DNA from: Bacillota bacterium
GTDB lineage: Bacteria; Bacillota; UBA5301; JASBVW01
Assembly (NCBI GenBank): GCA_029961005.1
Contig: JASBVW010000030.1
Location: 1-10,329 of the forward strand
DNA: 10,329 nt
Reading direction: 5' to 3'
Part shown: one piece after another, positions 1 to 7,489 of the stretch
Layout of the letters: each line of letters opens with the position of its first letter
Position numbering within the stretch: position 1 is the stretch's first letter
Notes under the pieces: model-generated
Databases searched by the model: none
Told to the model about the DNA's origin: nothing
The model's input: only the letters and a program-made list of their open reading frames with translations
Position numbers and translations under genes: made by a program

Positions 1-607
1 AACCTCCGGCAAAACCGCCGGAACCGTGGTCGTCATTATCGTTTGAGCCGTTGCTCCCGAAACCGCGGTCGTCATCGCTCTGGTCGTTGTCTGCGCCCTT
101 GCTGCCGGAACAGCTGTCACAGGACTGATCTTGGTCCCGGTCTCGCTCTTGGTCCTGCTCGTGGAGCTGGTCCCGGTCTCGCTCCCGATCCTGCTCGTGC
201 AGGCCTTGCTCCTCCATGGCCTCCTCCAGAGCCTCGTCAGGCTTCTGGCCGGCGCTGACCAGCTCTGAGAACCGGTTCTGCAGCTTCCCCAGGTCCAGGT
301 CGCGCCCCGCCGCCTTAACCGCGTGAGCAAATTCCGCCATGGTCTCCGCCTGGACGCGGTGTTGGGCCATGAGCTGAATGGCTTGGGCCAGTGCCTCCGC
401 ATTGGCTCCGGCGGCCACCGCCGCCTGCAGCTCGGCCGCGATCCGCGCGGTCTCCTGAGGATCGGTGCCCAAGCCGTTCAGGTACTGGGTTGCCAGCTGG
501 GCCGGATCCGGCTTGGCCTGAGCGGCCAGGGTCGGAACAGCCGGGGCCAGAGCCACCAACCCCGCCAGAAGGGCTACCGCTGTTCTGCGCACCAACAACG
601 TCTTCAT
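1..607 (-). CDS. Secreted protein with charged repeat tail, function unknown (C-terminus beyond left edge)
   Basis: This frame is open from an ATG at 607 to the left edge, giving 202 residues with no stop. The ribosome binding site AAAGGAG (complement of 618-624) lies about 10 bases upstream. Residues 1-31 are a clear signal peptide: MKTLLVRR, a hydrophobic stretch, and AQA before K32, a likely signal peptidase I site. Residues 32-135 are Ala/Gln/Glu-rich, probably a small helical domain. Residues 136-159 are two copies of LHE-QD-(R/Q)-ERDRDQ. A C163-x-x-C166 pair and a Gly/Ser/Asp/Asn-rich segment ending in DDHGSGG follow. I do not recognise the family. It is divergent from a metal-chelate or cobalamin type importer, so binding of metal or ligand by the acidic tail is possible but is only an inference. 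The true length is unknown. An alternative frame starting at the ATG inside the ribosome binding site (617) is not signal-peptide-like and I rejected it. Confidence 0.8.
   Translation of the reverse strand, partial: MKTLLVRRTAVALLAGLVALAPAVPTLAAQAKPDPAQLATQYLNGLGTDPQETARIAAELQAAVAAGANAEALAQAIQLMAQHRVQAETMAEFAHAVKAAGRDLDLGKLQNRFSELVSAGQKPDEALEEAMEEQGLHEQDRERDRDQLHEQDQERDRDQDQSCDSCSGSKGADNDQSDDDRGFGSNGSNDNDDHGSGGFAGG
131..203. repeat. Two tandem 36-base repeats inside the secreted protein gene
   Basis: Copies at 132-167 and 168-203 are identical at 31 of 36 positions. The period is a multiple of three, and on the minus strand each copy encodes a 12-residue unit, LHEQDRERDRDQ and LHEQDQERDRDQ. 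Several of the mismatches are synonymous, so the unit is kept at protein level. Copy number may vary between strains, as is common for in-frame tandem repeats. Confidence 0.85.
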
Positions 608-812
608 CTCTGCTCATCTCCTTTGGGCCTCTTTTTCGGTCCGCTTCCATTATCGGCCTTCCCGCTGCGCCGGGCGGTGCCTGTCCCCACGGGAAGTCGG
701 TGATCCTCGTCACCGCCGGCCGTGGCAAGAGAGCCGAACGGCAGGAAAGCGGAGAGGGAAGAGAGAAATTTACAGCAGCACGGCACTCCCAAAAGCAGGA
801 GGAGAAGAGAGG
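608..812. promoter_or_regulatory. Divergent intergenic region with three inverted repeats, possible leader RNA or operator
   Basis: This stretch separates the secreted-protein gene (start 607, minus) from the importer operon (start 813, plus) and must hold both promoters. Three consecutive hairpins can form. The first pairs CTTCCCG 658-664 with CGGGAAG 690-696, enclosing a smaller stem 667-671/676-680. The second pairs CGGTGA 698-703 with TCACCG 710-715. The third pairs 719-726 with 733-742 around a GA bulge. A competing pairing, GGCGGTG 673-679 with CACCGCC 711-717, would break the first two. ATTATC at 649-654 reads GATAAT on the minus strand and CATTAT (648-653) on the plus strand, so it is a weak -10 candidate both ways; I see no convincing -35. 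GGTGCC, GGGAA and CGGTGA in this order faintly recall the 5' part of cobalamin riboswitches, but the conserved CCCGC-ACTGT core is missing. Confidence 0.35.
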
Positions 813-1751
813 ATGCAAAAAGGGCGCTGCACCAGGTGGCTCACTGCTCTGGCTGTTTTATTGTCGCTTTTAGTGGCCCAGGTCGGCGTCGCCGCCGCTG
901 CCGGCCAGACCCGGGTCGTTACAGACGGAACGGGGCGCCGGGTAGAGATCCCGGCTCAACCCCGGCGGATAGTGGCCCTCACCCCTTGGGTGGTGGAGGT
1001 CCTCTTCCTCCTGGGTCATCCGCCGGTGGGTCGGCCCTCTTCGGCCGATTACCCCCCGGAGGCCCTCCAGATTCCGGCCCACGGGCAGTCCTACCGGCTC
1101 AACTTCGAGCGCATCGCTGCGCTTCAGCCCGACCTGATCATCGGCAACGGCAACCTGCACAGCCCCTACCTGGCCAAGTTAGAGGAGACCGGGGCGCCGG
1201 TGCTCTTCTACGACATCGACAGCTACCGGGATGTGCTGGAGAAACTGCGGATTATGGGAGAGATCGTCAATGAGAAGCAGAAGGCGGAGCAGATTGTGGC
1301 CGAGATCGAGCGCCGGGCCAAAGCCTTGCGGGACCGGCTTCCCGCTCGGCACCCCCGGGTGCTGATCATGGTAGGCTCGGCCGAAGCCTGGTCTGCAGCC
1401 AAGCCCAATTCCTACCTCGGCGACCTGGTACAGCAGCTGGGCGCGGTGAATGTGGCGGCGGAGGGGATGGAGCACCGCCCCGGTTTCACCCGCTTCAGCA
1501 TGGAGCGGGTAGTGGAGCTGGACCCGGATGTAATCCTGCTGGTCAAGCCGGTCCGCGACCCCTCCGATACCTCCAAGGCCCTGCCGGGCTTCCAGAAGGA
1601 TCCACTCTGGGGCGGGCTCTCGGCGGTCAAGCAGGGCCGGGTCTACGAACTGGATCACAGCGTCTTCATGTCCCCCGGCCCCCGCGCCATTGACACCCTG
1701 GAGGAGCTGGCGGGTTACCTCTACCCAGAGGTGTTCCGGCGTGGCCGGTAG
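813..1751 (+). CDS. ABC importer substrate-binding protein (cobalamin/iron-chelate type)
   Basis: This is the extracytoplasmic receptor that delivers a metal chelate (cobalamin, heme or siderophore) to the permease encoded next. It is 312 residues, the normal size for the Peripla_BP_2 (BtuF/FhuD/FepB) family. The ATG at 813 has AGGAGG at 797-802, 10 bases upstream. Residues 1-30 are a signal sequence ending in VAAAAG. The mature part opens with TDGTGRRVEIP...RRIVALTPWVVEVLFLLG, the typical start of this family, and PDLIIG and DPDVILL mark the two lobes. There is no lipobox cysteine after the hydrophobic core, which is unusual for a Gram-positive receptor because these are normally lipoproteins. 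The gene overlaps the permease gene. Substrate cannot be told from sequence alone; cobalamin and iron chelates are equally plausible. Confidence 0.9.
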   Translation: MQKGRCTRWLTALAVLLSLLVAQVGVAAAAGQTRVVTDGTGRRVEIPAQPRRIVALTPWVVEVLFLLGHPPVGRPSSADYPPEALQIPAHGQSYRLNFERIAALQPDLIIGNGNLHSPYLAKLEETGAPVLFYDIDSYRDVLEKLRIMGEIVNEKQKAEQIVAEIERRAKALRDRLPARHPRVLIMVGSAEAWSAAKPNSYLGDLVQQLGAVNVAAEGMEHRPGFTRFSMERVVELDPDVILLVKPVRDPSDTSKALPGFQKDPLWGGLSAVKQGRVYELDHSVFMSPGPRAIDTLEELAGYLYPEVFRRGR

Positions 1752-2742
1752 AGGCCGGCGCCCTTGGCTTTTGCTGGTGATGGCCCTGGTGGTTCTGGCC
1801 GGGGCCTTCACCATGAGTATAGCCTGGGGGCCTGTGCGGCTGAGCTACGGGCAGGTCTGGCAGGCCATCTTTCGGCCCCAGGAAGCGCCGGCGCTGGCGC
1901 GGACCATCGTCTGGAATATTCGCCTGCCCCGCACTCTGGTCGGGGCGCTGGTAGGGGCGGGGTTAGCCCTCTCGGGGGCCATCCTGCAGGGGGTGATGCG
2001 CAACCCCCTGGCTGATCCCCACATCATCGGCGTCTCAGCCGGGGCCGGCTTGGCGGCGGTGGCCACCATGAACTTCTTCCCCGACGCCCCGGCTCAGGCC
2101 ATTCCCGCCTTCGCCTTCCTGGGCGCCCTCGCCGGCGCGGCGATAGTCTACCTCTTGGCCTGGCGGGGAGGGGTCTCCCCCCTGCGCATGGTGCTGGCGG
2201 GGGTGGCCGTCTCCTCGCTCCTCAGCGCCGGGACCTCCACCGTCCTGGTGATGTTCAGCGAGAACGTCCAGGCTACCATGACCTGGCTGGTGGGCGGGCT
2301 GGCGGGGCGCAGCTGGAACCACTGGCACAGGCTGTGGCCTTACATAGGCGGAGCGGCGGCCGTGGCTCTGGCCCTGGCCCGTCACCTCAACGTCTTACTC
2401 CTGGGGGATGAGGTGGCGGCGGGGCTGGGGGTGCAAGTGGAGAGGACCCGGCTGGCCTTGATCGCCTTGGCGGCGATCCTGGCGGGGGCCGCGGTGAGTG
2501 TGGCGGGGCTGATCGGGTTTATAGGGCTGATCGTGCCGCACATCGTGCGGCTGCTCATCGGCTCCGACCACCGCTTTCTCCTGCCGGCATCCGGCCTTTT
2601 AGGGGCCGCCCTCCTTCTGGCTGCGGATACGGCAGCCCGGCTGGTGCTGGATCCGATTGAAATTCCGGTGGGGATCCTGACCACGGCCATGGGGGCCCCG
2701 TTCTTCCTGTATCTTCTGCGGAGAGGGCGTGCACCGAGATGA
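1741..2742 (+). CDS. FecCD/BtuC-family ABC importer permease
   Basis: This is an integral membrane subunit, probably working as a dimer, that forms the channel for the chelate importer. The protein is 333 residues and hydrophobic throughout, fitting the roughly ten-helix FecCD fold. Family signatures are NPLADPHIIGVSAG at residues 88-101 and, near the end, GFIGLIVPHIVRLL and PIEIPVGILTTAMGAPFFLYLL. The frame is open from 1690, but I chose GTG 1741: it gives the usual family length, has AGAGGTG 7 bases upstream (1727-1733), and puts the N-terminus VAGRGRRPWLLL just before the first helix. The start lies 11 bases inside the receptor gene. Its stop overlaps the ATPase start as ATGA at 2739-2742, so the three genes are probably translationally coupled. 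Confidence 0.92.
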   Translation: MAGRGRRPWLLLVMALVVLAGAFTMSIAWGPVRLSYGQVWQAIFRPQEAPALARTIVWNIRLPRTLVGALVGAGLALSGAILQGVMRNPLADPHIIGVSAGAGLAAVATMNFFPDAPAQAIPAFAFLGALAGAAIVYLLAWRGGVSPLRMVLAGVAVSSLLSAGTSTVLVMFSENVQATMTWLVGGLAGRSWNHWHRLWPYIGGAAAVALALARHLNVLLLGDEVAAGLGVQVERTRLALIALAAILAGAAVSVAGLIGFIGLIVPHIVRLLIGSDHRFLLPASGLLGAALLLAADTAARLVLDPIEIPVGILTTAMGAPFFLYLLRRGRAPR

Positions 2743-3530
2743 CTCTGACGGCCAAAGAGCTCGCACTGGGCTATGAGGACCGCCTGGTGGTGCAGGGCCT
2801 GAACCTGGAGATTCGCCGGGGCGAGATCGTCTCCTTTATCGGGCCCAACGGCTCCGGGAAGTCGACCATTTTGAAGGCCCTGGCCCGGACGTTGCGGGCC
2901 AGGGGCGGAGCCGTGTACCTAGACGGGCGGGACATCCAGACCCTGCCGCCCCGGCAACTGGCCAGGCGCCTGGCCTTCCTCCCGCAGGGGCCGCAGGCCC
3001 CGGCGGACTTGACGGTGCGGGAGCTCGTCTGGCACGGGCGCTTCCCGCACCTGCGCTGGTGGGAGAGCGCCAGCCGGGCGGACGTGGAGGCGGTGGAGAC
3101 GGCCCTCCGCCAGACGCGCCTGGAGGAGCTGGCCGATCGCCCCTTGACTGCCCTCTCGGGCGGGGAACGGCAGCGGGCTTGGATTGCGCTGGCTTTGGCG
3201 CAAAGCCCCTCCATTCTCCTCCTGGATGAGCCCACCACTTACCTGGACATCTGCCACCAGCTGGAGATTATGGAGCTGGTCTCCCGGCTCAACGCCGAAC
3301 TGGGGCTCACTGTGGCCATGGTCCTGCACGACATCAACCAGGCGGCCCGCTACAGCCACCGCCTGGTCGTCCTGCACCAGGGGAGGGTGGTGGCAGAGGG
3401 GCCGCCGGCCGGCATCCTGACGGAGGAACTCCTGCGGAACGTCTTTGGCGTGGAGAGCCGCATCCAGTACGACAGCGAAGGGAAACCGCTCTGCCTGCCC
3501 ACCGGCTTGGCGCGCTTTACGAAAGTTTAA
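2739..3530 (+). CDS. ABC importer ATP-binding protein (cobalamin/iron-chelate type)
   Basis: This is the cytoplasmic ATPase that drives the importer encoded by the two genes before it. At 263 residues it is the normal size for the FecE/BtuD/FhuC family. All motifs are intact: A-loop Tyr12, Walker A GPNGSGKST 35-43, Q-loop Gln83, signature LSGGE 139-143, Walker B ILLLDE 159-164, the D-loop reading TYLD (167-170, where many family members have SALD or THLD), and switch His197 in VLHDINQA. About 60 C-terminal residues follow the nucleotide-binding core, including the GVESRI strand seen in this family. Its ATG overlaps the permease stop. No terminator is evident after it; the 79 bases to the next gene contain only a weak GGG/CCC hairpin. 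Confidence 0.93.
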   Translation: MTLTAKELALGYEDRLVVQGLNLEIRRGEIVSFIGPNGSGKSTILKALARTLRARGGAVYLDGRDIQTLPPRQLARRLAFLPQGPQAPADLTVRELVWHGRFPHLRWWESASRADVEAVETALRQTRLEELADRPLTALSGGERQRAWIALALAQSPSILLLDEPTTYLDICHQLEIMELVSRLNAELGLTVAMVLHDINQAARYSHRLVVLHQGRVVAEGPPAGILTEELLRNVFGVESRIQYDSEGKPLCLPTGLARFTKV

Positions 3531-3609
3531 CCTCTGTGCAACCCGGCCGTAACACCCATATGCCATTCTGGGAGGGGAAGAGCCCTTTTGCCCGGAGTTG
3601 GAAGAGTGG

Positions 3610-4770
3610 GTGAAGCGGTTGCGGGTAGCGATCTTTACGGATACCTTCGTGCCTCAGGTCAACGGCGTGGCCCATACCTTGCGGCGGCTGGTGGATTATT
3701 TAAAGGCCCGCGCTGTTCCTCATATTGTCTTCGCCCCAGAGGACGAACCCGCCCCGCGAGTGCCTCATGTCTTTCTCCAGCCCAGTATCCGCTTCTTTCT
3801 CTACCCGGAGTGCCGCCTGGCCTGGCCTAATTACCCCACTATCCTTCGCCTCCTGGAGGACTTTCACCCCACTCTGGTGCACCTGGTTACGCCTTTCTCT
3901 CTGGGCCTGGCCGGTTTGCGCTACGCCAGCCAGTTTTCCCTGCCGGTGGTGGCCTCGTATCACACCAATTTCGCCGACTACCTGCGCTACTACGGCCTGG
4001 ATTTCCTGGAGAGCCTGGGTTGGTCTTATCTGCGCTGGTTTCACAGCCAGGCCCGCCTTAACCTGGTTCCCTCCCGGGAGGTCGGTCGCTTGCTGGCTGC
4101 CCACGGCATCGGCAACCTGCGCCTGTGGAGGCGGGGGATTGACACCGGGGCGTACTCCCCGCAGCACCGAGACCCGTCCTGGCGCCGTCAGCTGGCGCCG
4201 GGGGGAGAGGTGCTGCTCCTGTACGTAGGGCGCCTGGCGCCGGAGAAGGATCTGCCAGTGTTACTGGAAGCCTTGCGCTTGCTGAACCGGGATCTGCCCG
4301 GGCGGGTGCGCCTGGTCATAGCGGGAGACGGCCCCCTGCGCGCCCACCTCGAGGACGTGGCTCCGGACAACGTCGTTTTCACCGGCTACCTGCACGGGTC
4401 CAGGCTGGCGGCTCTGTATGCCTCCTGCGACCTCTTCGTCTTTCCCTCGGTCACCGAAACCTTTGGCAATGTGGTGCTGGAAGCCATGTCCTCCGGCCTG
4501 CCGGTGGTGGCGGCGCCGGTCGGGGGCGTGGCCGATACCCTCCGGGACGGTCAAAACGGCCTGGCCTTTTGCCCCGGGGATGGGGAAGACATGGCGCGGG
4601 CCATCAAAAAACTGGTGGTGGACGAGGCCCTGCGGGTCCGGCTGGGCCAGGGGGCCAGAGCATACGCCTTGGGGCGGTCGTGGGAGGCGGCCATGGAAGA
4701 ACTGATTGCTGCCTACCGGGAAGCCCTGTCGCCTGCGGCAGATAAAGAAAGGGAAAGAAGGTGCGGTTAA
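3610..4770 (+). CDS. GT4-family glycosyltransferase
   Basis: This is a retaining GT-B glycosyltransferase that moves a sugar from a nucleotide sugar to a lipid or glycan acceptor, probably at the inner face of the membrane. It is about 386 residues. The N-terminal acceptor domain opens with RVAIFTDTFVPQVNGV, typical of the MgtA/PimB/SqdX-like group that modifies lipids. The C-terminal donor domain has LLYVGRLAPEKD, IAGDGPL and the E-x7-E motif Glu283-TFGNVVL-Glu291. The start is uncertain. TTG 3598 is the outer limit; GTG 3610 is used here; TTG 3619 would give an N-terminus like relatives. GGAAGAG at 3600-3606 is the nearest Shine-Dalgarno-like sequence. The UDP-glucose dehydrogenase gene begins 1 base after the stop, which suggests but does not prove a UDP-glucose or UDP-glucuronate donor. 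Confidence 0.88.
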   Translation: MKRLRVAIFTDTFVPQVNGVAHTLRRLVDYLKARAVPHIVFAPEDEPAPRVPHVFLQPSIRFFLYPECRLAWPNYPTILRLLEDFHPTLVHLVTPFSLGLAGLRYASQFSLPVVASYHTNFADYLRYYGLDFLESLGWSYLRWFHSQARLNLVPSREVGRLLAAHGIGNLRLWRRGIDTGAYSPQHRDPSWRRQLAPGGEVLLLYVGRLAPEKDLPVLLEALRLLNRDLPGRVRLVIAGDGPLRAHLEDVAPDNVVFTGYLHGSRLAALYASCDLFVFPSVTETFGNVVLEAMSSGLPVVAAPVGGVADTLRDGQNGLAFCPGDGEDMARAIKKLVVDEALRVRLGQGARAYALGRSWEAAMEELIAAYREALSPAADKERERRCG

Positions 4771-4771
4771 G

Positions 4772-6130
4772 ATGAAGGTAGGGATCATCGGCGGTTCGGG
4801 CTATGTGGGGCTGGTCACGGGGGCGGGCCTGGCTAGAAAAGGCCATGAGGTCGTGTGTATGGATATAGAGGCCGAAAAGATCCGGCTCCTCCAAAGAGGG
4901 CACTCCCCCATTCACGAACAAGGTTTGACCGAGCTGATCCGGGAGGGTTTGAGGGCGGAGCGGCTTTTTTTCACCACCGAGCTGGCGGAGGCGGTACGGG
5001 ACCGGGAAGTGGTCTTCATCGCGGTGGGCACCCCGGCGGCAGAAGATGGAAATGCTGACCTGAACGCTGTTTTGACCGCGGCGCGGGAACTGGCGCCTCA
5101 TTTAAGGGGCTACACCGTAGTGGCCCTCAAGAGCACGGTTCCGCCGGGAAGCTCCCACTTGGTGAAACAGGTGATCAGTAGACATCTTGGCCCCGCCGGA
5201 GCGGAGTTTGACGTGGTGGCTAATCCGGAGTTTCTGCGGGAAGGGACGGCGGTGCGGGACTTCTTCTACCCCGACCGCATTGTGTTGGGGGTGTCCACGC
5301 CAAAGGCCCATCGGGTCATGCTCAGGCTCTACTCCGGCTTTGGTGCTCCTATGGTGGTGACGGACCCGGCGACGGCGGAATTGACCAAGTACGCCGCCAA
5401 TGCCTTCCTGGCCTTGAAGATCTCTTTTATCAACGAAATGGCGCGGCTGTGCGAAGCGGTGGGGGCTAATATCCACGATCTGCGGCACGGCCTGGGTACA
5501 GACCGCCGCATCGGACTGGGGCACCTGCACGCTGGAATCGGCTTTGGCGGACCGTGCCTGCACAAAGATCTCCTGGCCCTTATGCGGACTGCCGAGCGAT
5601 ACGGCTGCCCCTCCAAACTCCTGGCGGACGTTCTGGCGGTGAATGACGACCAGATCGAATTCCTAGTTCAGCAGCTCCAAAAGATGATCGGCCGGCCCTT
5701 GCAGGGGAAGGTGGTTGCCCTCTGGGGCCTGGCCTTCAAGGCGGGGACCTCCGACACGCGCAACGCCCCTTCGCTCCGCATCATCCGGCGGCTGGCCGGT
5801 GAAGGAGTGCGGTTGGCGGTCTATGATCCCCTGGTCAAGGTATTGCCCCCCGAGTATGAAGCTCTGGTCCGGCACGGGGAAGATCCTTACCAAGTAGCCA
5901 GGGGGGCCGAAGCGCTGGTCCTCGTCACCGAGTGGCCGGAGTTCGGAGAGGTAGACTTCTTCCGCCTCCGGGAGGAGATGGCCCGGCCGTGTGTGATCGA
6001 CGGGCGCAACCTCCTCCTGCCGGCGGTCATGGAGCGCTGTGGTTTCCAGTACGCGGGCTGGGGGATCTCTGGCCGTCCAACCGCCGGTTGCCCGGAGGCG
6101 CAAGTACTCTACGGTTCGGTCTCGGCGTAA
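4772..6130 (+). CDS. ugd: UDP-glucose 6-dehydrogenase
   Basis: This cytoplasmic enzyme oxidises UDP-glucose to UDP-glucuronate with two NAD+. It is 452 residues with the usual three parts: an N-terminal NAD-binding domain with GSGYVG (Gly8, Gly10, Gly13), a central domain with NPEFLREG and ELTKYAANAFLALKISF, and a C-terminal UDP-binding domain with FKAGTSDTRNAPS. The catalytic cysteine is Cys262 in GFGGPCLHKD, where relatives usually read GFGGSCFPKD, so the flanks deviate while Cys, Lys265 and Asp266 are kept. The ATG at 4772 sits 1 base after the glycosyltransferase stop, with AAGAAGGTG at 4755-4763; the frame is open further upstream, but that part lies inside the previous gene. A related UDP-sugar or GDP-mannose dehydrogenase is possible, but the N-terminal and central motifs fit UDP-glucose best. 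Confidence 0.9.
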   Translation: MKVGIIGGSGYVGLVTGAGLARKGHEVVCMDIEAEKIRLLQRGHSPIHEQGLTELIREGLRAERLFFTTELAEAVRDREVVFIAVGTPAAEDGNADLNAVLTAARELAPHLRGYTVVALKSTVPPGSSHLVKQVISRHLGPAGAEFDVVANPEFLREGTAVRDFFYPDRIVLGVSTPKAHRVMLRLYSGFGAPMVVTDPATAELTKYAANAFLALKISFINEMARLCEAVGANIHDLRHGLGTDRRIGLGHLHAGIGFGGPCLHKDLLALMRTAERYGCPSKLLADVLAVNDDQIEFLVQQLQKMIGRPLQGKVVALWGLAFKAGTSDTRNAPSLRIIRRLAGEGVRLAVYDPLVKVLPPEYEALVRHGEDPYQVARGAEALVLVTEWPEFGEVDFFRLREEMARPCVIDGRNLLLPAVMERCGFQYAGWGISGRPTAGCPEAQVLYGSVSA

Positions 6131-6256
6131 AGGGGCAGGGTAGTGCGTAAAATAGACGGAAGGAATCGGCGTTTACGAGAGCGAATTTTTCCCTCAATGT
6201 ACTGTAAATAATGTAACTTCTTCCCGCAGAGCCCGAGTCATGAGGGAGGTTCCCTG
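6131..6256 (+). promoter_or_regulatory. Intergenic gap with AT-rich patch, possible promoter for the downstream operon
   Basis: This is the only sizeable gap between the ugd pair and the four-gene set that follows. Bases 6182-6216 are AT-rich, in sharp contrast with the GC-rich surroundings, and contain TACTGT (6200-6205) and AATAAT (6207-6212) as weak -10 candidates. TTTACG at 6172-6177 is -35-like but badly spaced (22 bases to TACTGT). No hairpin plus T-run follows the ugd stop, so readthrough from ugd is also possible. AGGGAGG at 6243-6249 is the ribosome binding site of the next gene, 7 bases before its ATG. Confidence 0.25.
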
Positions 6257-7489
6257 ATGAGCGGACAGGAGCGGCACCAGAAGGCGGATATCCTCATTCT
6301 TTGGGCTTACTACGGGGAGGGGCATCGTCAGGCCTCGTTGGCCCTGGCGAAAGCCCTGGGCGAGGCGCGGCCGGAGCTGGCAGTGGAGACCCTGGATTAC
6401 ATGGAAGCAATCAGCCCCCTCTTCAGCCGGGTGACCCGCCTTTCCTATCTGGAGACGATCAAGGTGGCTCCCTTCCTCTACGGCTACTATTACCGCGCCA
6501 CCGGGTACATCTCCACCGACTCCTTTCTGCAGCAGCGGCTCAACCGGATTGGCTGCGGCAAGATTTTGCAGGTGCTGCAGAAGCTAGCACCCCGGGTGGT
6601 CATCTCTACCTATCCTACTTCCTCCGGGGCAATTTCGGAGCTGAAACGGGCGGGGCTGCTCGATTTGCCTTTGGTGACCGTCATTACCGACCACGCCGTC
6701 CACAGCCAGTGGATCGCCCCGGGAACGGACCTCTACCTGGTGGCTTCCCAGCGCGTCCGCCGGGGTCTGATTCGCCGGGGGGTGCCGGCCGAAAGGATCG
6801 CGGTGACGGGAATTCCCATCGACCCCAAGTTCAACCAGGGGCTGGATCAAGGGGCCATGCGGGAGAAGTACGGCCTGCGCCCGGATTGGCCGGTGGTCCT
6901 GGTCATGAGCGGCGCCTATGGAGTGCTGGGCGGGGTGCCGGAGATCTGCCGGCTGCTGGCCTCTTTTGACCAGCCGGTGCAAGCTCTGGTGGTAGCGGGG
7001 CGCGATTTGCGCTTGCGTTCGCGGGTAGAGGCCATTGCTGCCCGAGCCAGCGTTCCCATGCGGGTCTTCGGCTATGTGGAGGAAGTGGAAGAGTTGATGG
7101 CGGCGGCGGATCTCCTGATTACCAAAGCGGGCGGGCTCACCACTTCGGAGGCCCTGGCCATGTCCCTGCCCATGATCATCTACCGGCCCATCCCCGGTCA
7201 GGAGGAAGAGAATACCCGTTTTTTGGTCCACGCTGGAGCGGCGGTGCGGGCCCGGAATATCAAAGAATTGAGCCAGCACCTCCACCGCTTGCTGACTGAC
7301 GAAGGGGCGCGGGCGGAGATGAAGCAGCGGGCCAGGGCGGCGGCCAGGCCGGAGGCGGCCAGAGAAGCGGCCCGCTTGATCCTGGACCTCTACGGCGGCA
7401 GGGCGGAGGAAAGGGATGCCGCCTCCTCTCAGCTCTCCCTGCGGTCTATCTCCCGGCGCAGAGAGGTGGAGAGTGGTGGCGCAAGGTGA
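6257..7489 (+). CDS. MGDG synthase/UgtP-like glycosyltransferase (diacylglycerol glycosyltransferase)
   Basis: This is a GT28-family inverting enzyme expected to add sugar from a UDP-sugar to diacylglycerol or a glycosyl-diacylglycerol at the cytoplasmic membrane face. At 410 residues it is close to UgtP of Bacillus. Residues 10-180 match the MGDG-synthase N-terminal domain: AYYGEGH at 17-23 is the family's glycine-rich GxGH loop, followed by a DY-M segment, PTSSGAISELK, TDHAVHSQW and VTGIPIDPKF. Residues 205-380 form the donor domain, with VLVMSGAYG and TKAGGLTTSEAL (289-300). The family normally uses UDP-glucose or UDP-galactose; UDP-glucuronate is conceivable given ugd upstream. The ATG has AGGGAGG 7 bases before it. 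The 3' end overlaps the MFS gene by 14 bases, as for ypfP and ltaA partners that act on the same glycolipid. Confidence 0.9.
   Translation: MSGQERHQKADILILWAYYGEGHRQASLALAKALGEARPELAVETLDYMEAISPLFSRVTRLSYLETIKVAPFLYGYYYRATGYISTDSFLQQRLNRIGCGKILQVLQKLAPRVVISTYPTSSGAISELKRAGLLDLPLVTVITDHAVHSQWIAPGTDLYLVASQRVRRGLIRRGVPAERIAVTGIPIDPKFNQGLDQGAMREKYGLRPDWPVVLVMSGAYGVLGGVPEICRLLASFDQPVQALVVAGRDLRLRSRVEAIAARASVPMRVFGYVEEVEELMAAADLLITKAGGLTTSEALAMSLPMIIYRPIPGQEEENTRFLVHAGAAVRARNIKELSQHLHRLLTDEGARAEMKQRARAAARPEAAREAARLILDLYGGRAEERDAASSQLSLRSISRRREVESGGAR

Noticed and set aside
43..258. 71-codon plus-strand frame at the left end
   Set aside because: It is the complement of the charged repeat tail of the secreted protein; its Arg/Pro/Gly-rich translation reflects repeat and base composition only.
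3570..3592. GGG...CCC followed by TTTT after the ATPase gene, as a terminator
   Set aside because: The stem is only about 3 bp, too weak for an intrinsic terminator.
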